Numbered from the stretch's first letter, positions 1 through 6,238 are shown. The stretch: 11,496 nt of DNA from Rhodocyclaceae bacterium (GCA_017444505.1 JAFSWK010000133.1:1-11496); one strand, 5' to 3'. Numbers and translations: made by a program. Notes: a model not told the origin generated them from the sequence alone.

Positions 1-659
1 AAAGTTATTTTCTCTACCGCCTCAATCAATCGCAGCTTGCCCGCGCCCTGTTTCCGCTGGGCGCAATGCTCAAACGCGACGTGCGCCGTCTGGCCAGTGA
101 AATCGGTCTGCCGGTCGCCGCGAAAAAAGATTCCACCGGCATCTGTTTTATTGGCGAGCGCCCGTTCCGCGAATTTCTCGCCCGCTACCTGCCCGCAAAG
201 CCCGGCGAAATCCGCGCCCTGGAAGACAACCGGCTGCTGGGCGAGCATCAAGGCTTGATGTACCACACCATCGGCCAGCGCAAAGGCCTGCACATTGGCG
301 GACGGCGCGACGGGCGCGGCGCAGCCAGCGGCGCACACGAAGCCTGGTATGTCGCCGCCAAATCGGTAGCCGACAACATCCTCTACGTCGTACAAGGCCA
401 CGACCACCCCGCGCTGTTGCAGCACACGCTGCACCTTGCCGACCCCAACTGGATTGCCGGCAACGCCCCCGACCCCGCCGCCCACTACACCGCCAAACCC
501 CGCTACCGCAGCCCCGACACCGCCTGCACCTTCACCCCCGCCGAACCCGCCGCACTGCACTTTGCGCAACCTGTCTGGGCAGCCGCCCCCGGGCAAAGCG
601 CCGTGCTCTATCAAGGTGAAGTCTGTCTGGGCGGCGGCATCATCGCCCGCGCCAACTGA
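1..659 (+). CDS. mnmA: tRNA-specific 2-thiouridylase MnmA, C-terminal part (5' end outside window)
   Basis: MnmA puts the 2-thio group on U34 of tRNAs for Lys, Glu and Gln, using ATP to adenylate the base and sulfur relayed from IscS by Tus proteins; it is cytoplasmic. The reading frame is open from the left edge (first whole codon at 3) and gives about 218 residues of a protein normally near 360, so the N-terminal PP-loop ATPase part is missing from view. Visible signatures are the [12 protein letters not shown] and FPLGAMLK stretch, then [10 protein letters not shown], whose Cys (codon 144-146) matches the second catalytic cysteine of the family. After these come the [11 protein letters not shown] and GG(R) segment and the AWYVAAK...[12 protein letters not shown] segment of the C-terminal beta-barrel. 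The gene ends with TGA 11 bases before lgt on the same strand, so the two are probably co-transcribed. Identification is firm. Confidence 0.96.
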   Translation, partial: SYFLYRLNQSQLARALFPLGAMLKRDVRRLASEIGLPVAAKKDSTGICFIGERPFREFLARYLPAKPGEIRALEDNRLLGEHQGLMYHTIGQRKGLHIGGRRDGRGAASGAHEAWYVAAKSVADNILYVVQGHDHPALLQHTLHLADPNWIAGNAPDPAAHYTAKPRYRSPDTACTFTPAEPAALHFAQPVWAAAPGQSAVLYQGEVCLGGGIIARAN

Positions 660-670
660 CCCGCCGCACC

Positions 671-1486
671 ATGCTCGCCTACCCGAACATCGACCCCGTC
701 GCCTTCACCCTCGGCCCGCTGGACGTGCACTGGTACGGCCTCATGTATCTGTGCGCCTTTTTGCTGTTCCTCTTTCTCGGGCGGCGGCACGCCGCGCGGC
801 GGCCTGACCTGGGCTGGCAGCCGCAGCAGATTGACGACCTGCTGTTTTACGGCGTGCTGGGCGTCATCATTGGCGGACGGCTGGGCGAAGTATTGTTTTT
901 CCAGCCGGAATTTTTCTTCTCCCACCCCGCGCAGATTTTTGCCATCTGGAAAGGCGGCATGAGTTTTCACGGCGGCTTGATTGGCGTGCTCATCGCGCTG
1001 GCCTATTACGGGCGCAAAAGCGGGCGCGGCTTCTGGAACGTAGCCGATTTCGTCGCCCCGCTGGTTCCTACCGGACTGGCCTGCGGGCGCATCGGCAACT
1101 TCATCAACGGCGAACTGTGGGGTCGCCCCGCCAGCCCGGATCTGCCGTGGGCGATGGTTTTCCCGCGTGCGGATTTGGCTGCCCGCCATCCTTCGCAGAT
1201 TTATCAGGCGCTGGGCGAAGGCCTGCTGCTGTTTTGCCTGCTGTGGTGGTTCAGCGGCAAACCGCGCCCAAGCAAAGCCGTCTCCGCGCTGTTTTTGCTC
1301 GGCTACGGCACGCTGCGCTTCGCCGCCGAATTTTTCCGCGACCCCACCCCCGGCATTTTCGGTACGCTCTCGCTCGGCCTGTCGACCGCGCAATGGCTGT
1401 GCGTCCCCATGATTGTCATCGGCGCCCTGCTGCTCGCCCACACCCTGCGCCCGCCCGTCGCACCCGTGGCGCATTCAGAAACGTAG
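671..1486 (+). CDS. lgt: prolipoprotein diacylglyceryl transferase Lgt
   Basis: Lgt transfers diacylglycerol from phosphatidylglycerol to the lipobox cysteine of prolipoproteins, the first step of lipoprotein maturation in the inner membrane. The 271-residue product has the normal length and starts MLAYPNIDPVAF, the usual family beginning (…YP.IDPVA…GP…HWYGLMY). Family marks include SFHGG with His100 (E. coli His103), the GRIGNFINGELWGR signature at about 139-152 including Arg140 (E. coli Arg143), HPSQIYQALGEG at about 173-184, and YGTLRFAAEFFRDP at about 212-225. Several hydrophobic segments agree with a seven-helix membrane protein. The start has no clear Shine-Dalgarno sequence (the upstream bases are C-rich), but it lies 11 bases after the mnmA stop, so coupled translation is plausible. 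Pal, encoded further along on the other strand, is an expected substrate. Confidence 0.97.
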   Translation: MLAYPNIDPVAFTLGPLDVHWYGLMYLCAFLLFLFLGRRHAARRPDLGWQPQQIDDLLFYGVLGVIIGGRLGEVLFFQPEFFFSHPAQIFAIWKGGMSFHGGLIGVLIALAYYGRKSGRGFWNVADFVAPLVPTGLACGRIGNFINGELWGRPASPDLPWAMVFPRADLAARHPSQIYQALGEGLLLFCLLWWFSGKPRPSKAVSALFLLGYGTLRFAAEFFRDPTPGIFGTLSLGLSTAQWLCVPMIVIGALLLAHTLRPPVAPVAHSET

Positions 1487-1506
1487 GCTGGGCAACAGTT
1501 GCCTAC
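1483..1506. repeat. short inverted repeat at the lgt/SMR convergent junction
   Basis: GTAGGC at 1483-1488 is mirrored by GCCTAC at 1501-1506, and inside it GGCAAC (1491-1496) is mirrored by GTTGCC (1498-1503). The left arm overlaps the lgt stop codon. The element fills the 28-base gap between two genes that point at each other. No T-run follows on either strand, so it is not a classical intrinsic terminator. It could still form a weak stem or be a remnant of a dispersed intergenic repeat. Confidence 0.4.
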
Positions 1507-1514
1507 CCTGCTGG

Positions 1515-1850
1515 CTAACCGGTGTGTGTGGTGTCGCCGGACAGGTGAATTATTGCCGTGCCGATGATGATTAGGGTGATGCCGAGAAGGGTGGGGGCGG
1601 ACAGTTTTTGGTGCAATACGAAAAATCCCGCGCAGGAAACCAGCACAATGCCTATGCCACCCCACAGGGCATAGGCAACGCCTACGGGTATCGTTTTGAG
1701 CGTGAGCGACAGAAGCGCAAGAGAAATGCCGTACAGAATCAGCGAGAAGACGCCATAGCCGAGGTGGCTGAAACCGTTGCTTTTGGCAAGCAGGGTGGTT
1801 GCCAGCGTTTCCACGCAAATGGCCAGGGTGAGAAAGCAGTAGGCAAGCAT
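1515..1850 (-). CDS. small multidrug resistance (SMR, EmrE/Qac type) transporter
   Basis: SMR proteins are four-helix inner-membrane antiporters that work as dimers and expel cationic hydrophobic compounds in exchange for protons. The 111-residue product is the normal size and consists almost entirely of four hydrophobic segments. It lines up with EmrE without gaps at the key sites: Glu14 (the essential proton and substrate binding acid), Tyr40, Tyr60 and Trp63, followed by the G-IGIVL segment. Position 17, glycine in EmrE, is alanine here. I chose the ATG at 1848-1850, not the in-frame ATG at 1956-1958, because the longer form adds 36 residues unlike the family and overlaps queE, and because a good ribosome site (AGAGGA) precedes the shorter start. 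It lies 26 bases after queE on the same strand, so it is likely co-transcribed. The substrate is unknown: the sequence looks Qac/EmrE-like, but guanidinium (Gdx) or polyamine export is not excluded. Confidence 0.9.
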   Translation of the reverse strand: MLAYCFLTLAICVETLATTLLAKSNGFSHLGYGVFSLILYGISLALLSLTLKTIPVGVAYALWGGIGIVLVSCAGFFVLHQKLSAPTLLGITLIIIGTAIIHLSGDTTHTG

Positions 1851-1856
1851 GGCAAT

Positions 1857-1862
1857 TCCTCT
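1857..1862 (-). promoter_or_regulatory. ribosome binding site of the SMR gene
   Basis: On the minus strand the bases before the ATG at 1850 read AAAAGAGGAATTGCC. AGAGGA is a good Shine-Dalgarno match with 6 bases to the start. It supports the short start over the upstream in-frame ATG. Confidence 0.75.
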
Positions 1863-1865
1863 TTT

Positions 1866-1891
1866 GCGCGCGGCGCTTATTTGCCGCGCGC
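1866..1891 (-). repeat. 9-bp perfect GC hairpin enclosing the queE stop codon
   Basis: GCGCGCGGC at 1866-1874 and GCCGCGCGC at 1883-1891 are exact inverted repeats around an 8-base loop; the queE stop codon (1877-1879) lies in that loop. On the minus strand the stem is followed by AAAAGAGGA, the ribosome site of the SMR gene, and not by a T-run, so it is not a standard terminator. It could stabilise mRNA, slow ribosomes leaving queE, or modulate SMR translation. This role is inferred. Confidence 0.6.
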
Positions 1892-2527
1892 GTCCTGCCA
1901 GAGCACTTTGTGCAGTTGCAACTGGAAACGCACGGGCAGGCGGTCGCGGACAATCCATTCGGCCAGCGCCGCTGGTGACAAATGCCCGGCGACGGGGGAA
2001 AACAGCAGCGTGCAGCGTTCGCTCAGACGATGCCGGCGGATTTGCGCGCAGGCCCAGCGGTAGTCGGCTTCATCGGCCAGTACGAACTTGATTTCGTCAC
2101 TCGCGCGCAAATGGCGCAGGTTTTCCAGACGGTTTTTGTCGCATTCGCCGGAGCTGGGGGCTTTCCAGTCCAGCACGCGCACCACGCGCGCATCCATTTC
2201 GGCAATGTCCAGCGCGCCGCAGGTTTCGATGGAGACGCGGTAGCCCATGTTGCACAAACGGTGCATCAGCCCCAGCACGGCGCGCTGGGCGAGTGGTTCG
2301 CCGCCGGTAATGCAGACGGTGGGCAGATTGTGGCGGGCGATGGCGGCGAGGATGTCGTCTTCGCTCATGCGCGTGCCGCCGCGAAAGGCGTATTCGGTGT
2401 CACACCAGGCGCAGCGCAGCGGGCAGCCGGTGAGCCGGACGAAGACGGTGGGCAGCCCGGCGCGGGTGCTCTCGCCCTGAATGGAGGCGAAAATTTCCGT
2501 GACGCGAAGCGAGGGGGCGGCAGACAT
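1877..2527 (-). CDS. queE: 7-carboxy-7-deazaguanine synthase QueE (radical SAM)
   Basis: QueE converts 6-carboxytetrahydropterin to 7-carboxy-7-deazaguanine, the ring-contraction step on the way to preQ0 and queuosine in tRNA. The 216-residue product starts with the family's N-terminal stretch (LRVTEIFASIQGES, about 7-20). It then shows TVFVRLTGCPLRCAWCDT with the CxxxCxxC cluster motif (Cys35, Cys39, Cys42) and the SAM-binding TGGEPL at about 74-79, all characteristic of short radical-SAM QueE enzymes. No Shine-Dalgarno sequence is visible before the ATG; the leader there is CCCCGCCACCCGC. The start is fixed by the family N-terminus. A strong terminator ends 13 bases upstream, yet I see no separate promoter. 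In Pseudomonas queE likewise follows cpoB and is followed by queC; here an SMR gene takes that place. Confidence 0.96.
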   Translation of the reverse strand: MSAAPSLRVTEIFASIQGESTRAGLPTVFVRLTGCPLRCAWCDTEYAFRGGTRMSEDDILAAIARHNLPTVCITGGEPLAQRAVLGLMHRLCNMGYRVSIETCGALDIAEMDARVVRVLDWKAPSSGECDKNRLENLRHLRASDEIKFVLADEADYRWACAQIRRHRLSERCTLLFSPVAGHLSPAALAEWIVRDRLPVRFQLQLHKVLWQDARGK

Positions 2528-2540
2528 GCGGGTGGCGGGG

Positions 2541-2590
2541 AAAAGAAAAACGGCGGGGAGACGGAAGGGGCTTCCGTGTCTTCGCCGTTT
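2541..2590 (-). terminator. rho-independent terminator after cpoB (end of tol-pal operon)
   Basis: Read on the minus strand, AAACGGCG (complement of 2583-2590) pairs with CGCCGTTT (complement of 2548-2555). An inner stem, ACGGAAG with CTTCCGT (2561-2577), closes on a 3-base loop. The two stems are joined by A-U, G-C and G·U pairs with one mismatch. The hairpin is followed by TTTTTCTTTT (complement of 2541-2550), the expected U-tract. It starts 17 bases after the cpoB stop and is oriented to stop transcription from the tol-pal cluster. The U-tract ends only 13 bases before the queE start codon. Confidence 0.9.
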
Positions 2591-2607
2591 GCAAGAACAG
2601 GAACAGG

Positions 2608-3387
2608 TTAGCGACCGAGACGGTCGCGGGCGATTTTGGCGGCGTTGCTGTCGCCGTAGGAGGCGATGAGGTTTTTCAGCGTGGCCTGACTGCCAGAGCG
2701 ATCGCCCAGCGCTTGCTGCGTGTTGGCCAGACCGAGCATGGCGTCCGGCGCCATGCGGCTGTCCGGCCAGCGGTCCAGCACGGCCTGATAGTGGTTTTGC
2801 GCGGCGGCGATGTCGCGCTGCTGCATGGCCGCGGTGCCCGCCCAGAAGTGGGCGTCCGGCAGCGAGAGGCTGGTGGGATAGCTGGCGATGAAACGATTGA
2901 AGGCCGCCAGCGCTTCGCCTTGCTTGCCGGCTTTCAGGGCAGCCAGCGCCGCTTCGTATTCGCCCGCTTCGTTGCCGCCCGAGGGTGCCATGCCAATCGG
3001 CTGACCACCACCGGCGAAGGCAGCAAACGGGTCGTCGCTGCCAATCGGGGCACCCTGGCCGTAGCCGTAGGAGGCACCGCCGCCGCCGAGAGCTTGCAGA
3101 CGACGGTCAAAATCAGCCAGCACGTCGCGCTGGTGCTGCTCCATGTTGTCGAGACGATGTTGCAGCACTTCAATCTGGCCGCGCAGGTCGTTGAGTTCGG
3201 CGCGCATGGATTCAAAGCGGTTGGTACGCTCAAATTCATTGCGCGTCATTGTGTCAACGCGGTTGCCCAAGTCATTGATTTGCTTGCGCAGTTCGTCGGC
3301 GTCATCGCCAAACAGCCGCGCCTGTGCGGGCGCCGTGAGCGCGGCGCACAGGGCAACGGCCAGCAGAACCGGAGTGGTTCGACGCAT
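2608..3387 (-). CDS. cpoB: CpoB (YbgF), periplasmic Tol-Pal accessory protein with TPRs
   Basis: CpoB binds TolA and the PBP1B-LpoB synthase and couples outer-membrane constriction to septal peptidoglycan synthesis. The 259-residue product is close to the E. coli length. It has a Sec signal peptide (MRRTTPVLLAVALCAALTAPAQA, cut after about residue 23) and a polar heptad-like region at about 30-95 that fits the trimerising coiled coil. A Gly-rich linker at about 95-135 follows, then tetratricopeptide repeats from about 140 to the end (EYEAALAALKAGKQGEALAAFNRF, AHFWAGTAAMQQRD, MLGLANTQQALGD). The start ATG shares one base with the pal stop (TGATG) and is preceded by AAGGTGA inside pal, so translation is coupled. 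The gene is last in the operon, before a terminator. Confidence 0.95.
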   Translation of the reverse strand: MRRTTPVLLAVALCAALTAPAQARLFGDDADELRKQINDLGNRVDTMTRNEFERTNRFESMRAELNDLRGQIEVLQHRLDNMEQHQRDVLADFDRRLQALGGGGASYGYGQGAPIGSDDPFAAFAGGGQPIGMAPSGGNEAGEYEAALAALKAGKQGEALAAFNRFIASYPTSLSLPDAHFWAGTAAMQQRDIAAAQNHYQAVLDRWPDSRMAPDAMLGLANTQQALGDRSGSQATLKNLIASYGDSNAAKIARDRLGR

Positions 3388-3890
3388 CAGAATTCACCTT
3401 GATAGAGCATGTCGCCACGGCGGTTTTCCGCGTAGCAAGACTCATAGGATTCGTAGCAGCGCGGTTTTTCTTCGCCCAGGCTGACGGCTTCGATTTGCGC
3501 GCCGTTGGCACCGAGGGCAACCAGCGCCTGACGCACGGCCTCAGCACGCTTCTGGCCGAGGGCGAGGTTGTATTCGGGGCTGCCACGTTCGTCGGTGTTG
3601 CCCTGAATCATCATGCGCATTTCCGGATGCTGGCTGAGGAAAGAAGCGTGCGCCTGCATCAGTTGGGCAAACTCGCTCTTCACGGAGTAGCTGTCATAGT
3701 CAAAATAGACACTGCGCTGCGAGAGGATGTTGTTCGGGTCGGTGAGCGCAGCGATGCCGGTGCCGCTGGGGTCGTTGGCGTTGACGGTGGTCACGCCGGA
3801 GCCATCATCCAGCGCCGCGCCTTCATCAGGCGTGCTGGAGCAGGCGGCGAGCATCATGGCGAGCAGAGCGGGAACGAGCAGTTTTTTCAT
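3387..3890 (-). CDS. pal: peptidoglycan-associated lipoprotein Pal
   Basis: Pal is an outer-membrane lipoprotein that binds diaminopimelate in peptidoglycan and alternates with TolB binding. The 167-residue product has a lipoprotein signal with lipobox LAAC (Cys17 is lipidated), a flexible Ser/Asp/Gly-rich linker to about 55, and an OmpA-like domain at about 60-165. That domain contains VYFDYDSY, the NTDERGSPEYNLALGQKRAEAV block (Asp100 and Arg115 match the peptidoglycan-binding residues) and AENRR near the end. I chose the ATG at 3888-3890 over the longer in-frame start at 3995 because it gives an exact lipoprotein signal and has AAGGAAA before it; the longer form would overlap tolB. The C-terminus carries two cysteines (145 and 152) and ends GDMLYQGEF, a little longer than E. 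coli Pal. Confidence 0.96.
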   Translation of the reverse strand: MKKLLVPALLAMMLAACSSTPDEGAALDDGSGVTTVNANDPSGTGIAALTDPNNILSQRSVYFDYDSYSVKSEFAQLMQAHASFLSQHPEMRMMIQGNTDERGSPEYNLALGQKRAEAVRQALVALGANGAQIEAVSLGEEKPRCYESYESCYAENRRGDMLYQGEF

Positions 3891-3895
3891 GGTGG

Positions 3896-3902
3896 TTTCC
3901 TT
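3896..3902 (-). promoter_or_regulatory. ribosome binding site of pal
   Basis: On the minus strand AAGGAAA lies 5 bases before the ATG at 3890 and decides the pal start. The rest of the 83-base tolB-pal gap has a run of seven T (complement of 3944-3950) but no stable stem directly before it, so I call no terminator there. Confidence 0.7.
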
Positions 3903-3973
3903 CTTGGTGAGTGAACAGAAAAGTTGTGGAGCGTGTGTGGGTGAAAAAAACGGGATGCGCAGCAGTGGGCACC

Positions 3974-5245
3974 TTACTTCGGCGCCGGCCCCCAAGCCGG
4001 TTCGCGCACGGCGGATGCCTGTACCGACAGGCGCTGACGCACGTTGCCATCGCTGGAAACGGCGTACAGCGAGCCGTTTTCAGCGTAGAGCACCATGCGC
4101 CCGCCCGGTGCGAAACTGGGCGATTCGGCCTGACCGCCTTGACTGACTTTGGTAATCTGGCCGTTGGCAAGATTCATGATGGCAATCTGAAAGCCGGAGC
4201 CGCCACGGGTGAGGTAGGCCATGGTGCGGCCATCCGAAGAGATGCGCGGCGAGACGTTGTAGCTGCCGTCAAAAGTGACGCGCTGGGCACTGCCGCCGTT
4301 GGCGGAAACGCGGTAAATCTGCGCGCCGCCGCCACGGTCGGACGAGAAGTAAATCGTCTGGCCATCGGGCGAGAAGTTCGGCTCGGTATCAATGCCGCCG
4401 GAACTCATCAGGCGACGCGCGCCGGAGCCATCGGCGCCGACGATGTAAATTTGCGAGTGCCCGTCGCGGGTCAGCGCCACGGCCAGACGGCTGCCGTCCG
4501 GCGACCAGGCGGGCGCGGAATTGGAGCCGGTGAAGTTGGCAATCGCCTTGCGCTGGCCGCTGGCCAGGGTGTGCACATAGACGACGGGCTTTTTCGCTTC
4601 AAAGGAAACGTAGGCGATGCGCTGGCCATCGGGCGACCACGAGGGCGAGATGATGGGTTCGCGCGAAGTTAGCGCCACTTGCGGGTTGGCACCGTCTACG
4701 TCGGCAATTTGCAGGTTGTAGCGGTCGCCACTTTTCACCACGAAGGCGATGCGGGTGGAAAAATACCCCGGCTGGCCGGTGAGTTTTTCATAGATGTAAT
4801 CGGCGATGCGGTGGGCAATCAGGCGATATTGCGAGGGCGACATGACCATCGACATGCCGCCCAGTTCGGCTTGGCGCGGCAGGTCAAAAAGACGGAAACG
4901 GATTTCCATGCGGCCATTGTCCAGCGCGCTGGCGCTGGCACCCAGGGCGGCATCGGCACCGCGCGCGCGCAGCCCGGCAAGGTCGGGCAAGGTGTTGGCG
5001 GAAATGGGGGCGACGCCGTTGTCCATCACCTGAAACAGGCCGCTGCGTTCAAGGTCTGCCCGCACAATGTCGCTGACGGAATTGGGCAGTACCTGTTCGT
5101 TTTCAAATACCGGAATGATGACCGGAATGCGGGTCGCGCCCGCGCCGGTGATTTCAATGGCAAGCTGCGCGTGCGCAGGCAGCGCAAGGCAGGCGAGCAG
5201 AAGCAGGACGAAGGTGCGAAGGCGGGCGGACAGAAAATCTTTCAT
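3974..5245 (-). CDS. tolB: Tol-Pal system periplasmic beta-propeller protein TolB
   Basis: TolB is the periplasmic partner that binds Pal and is pulled off it by TolA when the motor is energised. The 423-residue product matches the family's usual length (about 430). A Sec signal peptide ends at AHA|Q (about residue 26). An N-terminal alpha/beta domain (about 30-160: IEITGAGATRIPVIIPVFEN…, IVRADLERSGLFQ) precedes a six-bladed propeller with WD40-like PD40 repeats. Five are easy to see: SPSWSPDGQRIAYVSF, SAPAWSPDGSRLAV, EPNFSPDGQTIYFSSDR, SPRISSDGRTMAYLT and SPSFAPGGRMVLYA. The ATG is preceded by AAAAAGGA with 8 bases spacing. A promoter-like TATAAT lies 29 bases upstream in the 108-base tolA-tolB gap, so tolB-pal-cpoB may also be transcribed separately. 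Confidence 0.97.
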   Translation of the reverse strand: MKDFLSARLRTFVLLLLACLALPAHAQLAIEITGAGATRIPVIIPVFENEQVLPNSVSDIVRADLERSGLFQVMDNGVAPISANTLPDLAGLRARGADAALGASASALDNGRMEIRFRLFDLPRQAELGGMSMVMSPSQYRLIAHRIADYIYEKLTGQPGYFSTRIAFVVKSGDRYNLQIADVDGANPQVALTSREPIISPSWSPDGQRIAYVSFEAKKPVVYVHTLASGQRKAIANFTGSNSAPAWSPDGSRLAVALTRDGHSQIYIVGADGSGARRLMSSGGIDTEPNFSPDGQTIYFSSDRGGGAQIYRVSANGGSAQRVTFDGSYNVSPRISSDGRTMAYLTRGGSGFQIAIMNLANGQITKVSQGGQAESPSFAPGGRMVLYAENGSLYAVSSDGNVRQRLSVQASAVREPAWGPAPK

Positions 5246-5274
5246 CGGCGAATCCTTTTTTGCAGTGCAGCGCG

Positions 5275-5304
5275 ATTATAACGGGTTCGTGAAAAATCAA
5301 AGGC
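5275..5304 (-). promoter_or_regulatory. candidate promoter for tolB-pal-cpoB
   Basis: On the minus strand the gap between tolA and tolB contains an exact TATAAT (complement of 5275-5280). About 15-17 bases upstream lies a T-rich CCTTTGATT stretch that only weakly resembles a -35. A start near 5268 would give a leader of about 23 bases with the tolB ribosome site in it. In E. coli a second promoter before tolB is known, which makes this plausible; the -35 is the weak point. Confidence 0.55.
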
Positions 5305-5353
5305 AGGAATGTGTTTTCATAGGAAAAATTTATGATTTCGCAGTCCTGAACAT

Positions 5354-6238
5354 TTATTCCAGCGGACGGAAGCGCAGCAATAGTTCGCGCTCGGCCACAC
5401 CGCTGGAAGGCAGCGGCAAGGGGTCGGATTTGCGAATGGCGCGTTCAATGGCTTCATCGAGCGCACGGTCGCCCGTGGAACGCGCCAGCCGCACGGAGAG
5501 TACGCGCCCTTGCGGGGTTTGCGAAACGAGAAATTCGCCTTCCGGATTGCCGGTGACACCCGGCGGCAGCACGATGTTGCTGCGCACGCGCTGGCGGATG
5601 CGGTCGGCATAGCCGGGGTCGGCGTTGCCACGATTGCCGCCACCGGCCACGGCGCTGGCACCGCTTAATGCTGCGGCGGCCTTGGCGGCTTCGGCGTCTT
5701 GCGCCGCCGAGCTGCCGGCCTGATTGAGCAAGTCTTTGAGGTAATCTTCTTCGCTCAGTTTGGGCTTGGGCTTCGGCTTGGGCGGCTCTTTCTTTTTCTC
5801 CTCTTTTTTCTTCGGCGGTTCCTTCTTCGGCTCTTCCTTCTTGGGCTTGGGCGGTTCCGGCTTCGGCTCTTCCTTCTTGGGTTTTTCCGGCTCTTTCTTC
5901 AAGGCGATGTCCGCCGGTTTTTCCGCCGGTTTGGGCGGTTCCGGCGCAGGCGCGGGCTTGGGCGGCTCCGGTTCGGGTTCCGGTTCCGGCTCTGACTCAG
6001 GTTTGGGTGGTTCCGGTTCCGGCTCAGGTTTGGGCGGTTCGGGTTGTGGTTCGACCTTGCGCGCGGGCGCCGAGGGCGCAGGCGGGGCGACGAGGGTGAC
6101 TTCCATCGGGCCGTCGCCGGCAGACGATTGATGCTGCCAGCGAATGCCGATGACCAGAAAGGCAATCAGCGCCAGATGCACCAGAATGGTGAGCAGCAGG
6201 GCGCTGAGTTTGCCCGGTGATTCGTTGCGGTCGCTCAT
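5354..6238 (-). CDS. tolA: TolA, inner-membrane-anchored envelope-spanning protein
   Basis: TolA is moved by TolQR and reaches through the periplasm to TolB-Pal. The 294-residue product has one N-terminal membrane helix (about 12-33, with Ser12, Thr17 and His21 in the region of the SHLS-type motif that contacts TolQR). A very Pro-rich linker follows at about 63-160, then an Ala/Gly-rich stretch, then a C-terminal domain of about 90 residues (YADRIRQRVRSNIVLPPG…, GRVLSVRLARSTGDRALDEAIERAI), which is the TolA/TonB C-terminal fold. It is shorter than E. coli TolA (421), and its linker is PEP/KP repeats, not the long Ala/Lys/Glu helix, so it resembles TonB there. Position between tolR (ATGA overlap) and tolB supports TolA and not TonB. 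No Shine-Dalgarno sequence is visible, so translation is probably coupled to tolR. There are no cysteines. Confidence 0.94.
   Translation of the reverse strand: MSDRNESPGKLSALLLTILVHLALIAFLVIGIRWQHQSSAGDGPMEVTLVAPPAPSAPARKVEPQPEPPKPEPEPEPPKPESEPEPEPEPEPPKPAPAPEPPKPAEKPADIALKKEPEKPKKEEPKPEPPKPKKEEPKKEPPKKKEEKKKEPPKPKPKPKLSEEDYLKDLLNQAGSSAAQDAEAAKAAAALSGASAVAGGGNRGNADPGYADRIRQRVRSNIVLPPGVTGNPEGEFLVSQTPQGRVLSVRLARSTGDRALDEAIERAIRKSDPLPLPSSGVAERELLLRFRPLE
5757..6056 (-). repeat. low-complexity Pro-Glu / Pro-Lys coding repeat inside tolA
   Basis: This part of tolA consists of degenerate 6- and 9-base units coding PEPEP, PPKPEP and KPKKEEP runs. The promoter-proximal half (about 5930-6056) is Pro/Glu-rich and acidic. 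The distal half (about 5757-5900) is rich in Lys, Glu and Pro. Such DNA is prone to slippage, so the length may vary between strains. Confidence 0.8.

Noticed and set aside
611..1474. A 287-codon minus-strand frame opposite lgt
   Set aside because: It is a shadow of lgt: the composition is low in hydrophobic residues, with no domain and no ribosome site, while lgt has all catalytic motifs.
1851..1958. N-terminal extension of the SMR gene to an ATG at 1956-1958
   Set aside because: The 36 added residues overlap queE in another frame and resemble nothing in the SMR family; the start at 1850 has a ribosome site and places Glu at position 14 as in EmrE.
2528..2607. preQ1-type riboswitch before queE
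   Set aside because: The hairpin is a simple long stem with a U-tract. I do not see the small aptamer pattern with a pseudoknotted A-rich tail, and the structure sits directly after cpoB as a terminator would.
3891..3973. Possible terminator between tolB and pal (seven T in a row on the minus strand)
   Set aside because: The nearest stem (GGCGCC with GGTGCC at the tolB end) lies about 17 bases before the T-run, so hairpin and U-tract are not joined; pal is expected to be expressed with tolB.
5354..6238. TonB in place of TolA
   Set aside because: The Pro-rich linker is TonB-like, but the gene lies between tolR and tolB with an ATGA overlap to tolR, and the C-terminal domain with the operon position fits TolA.
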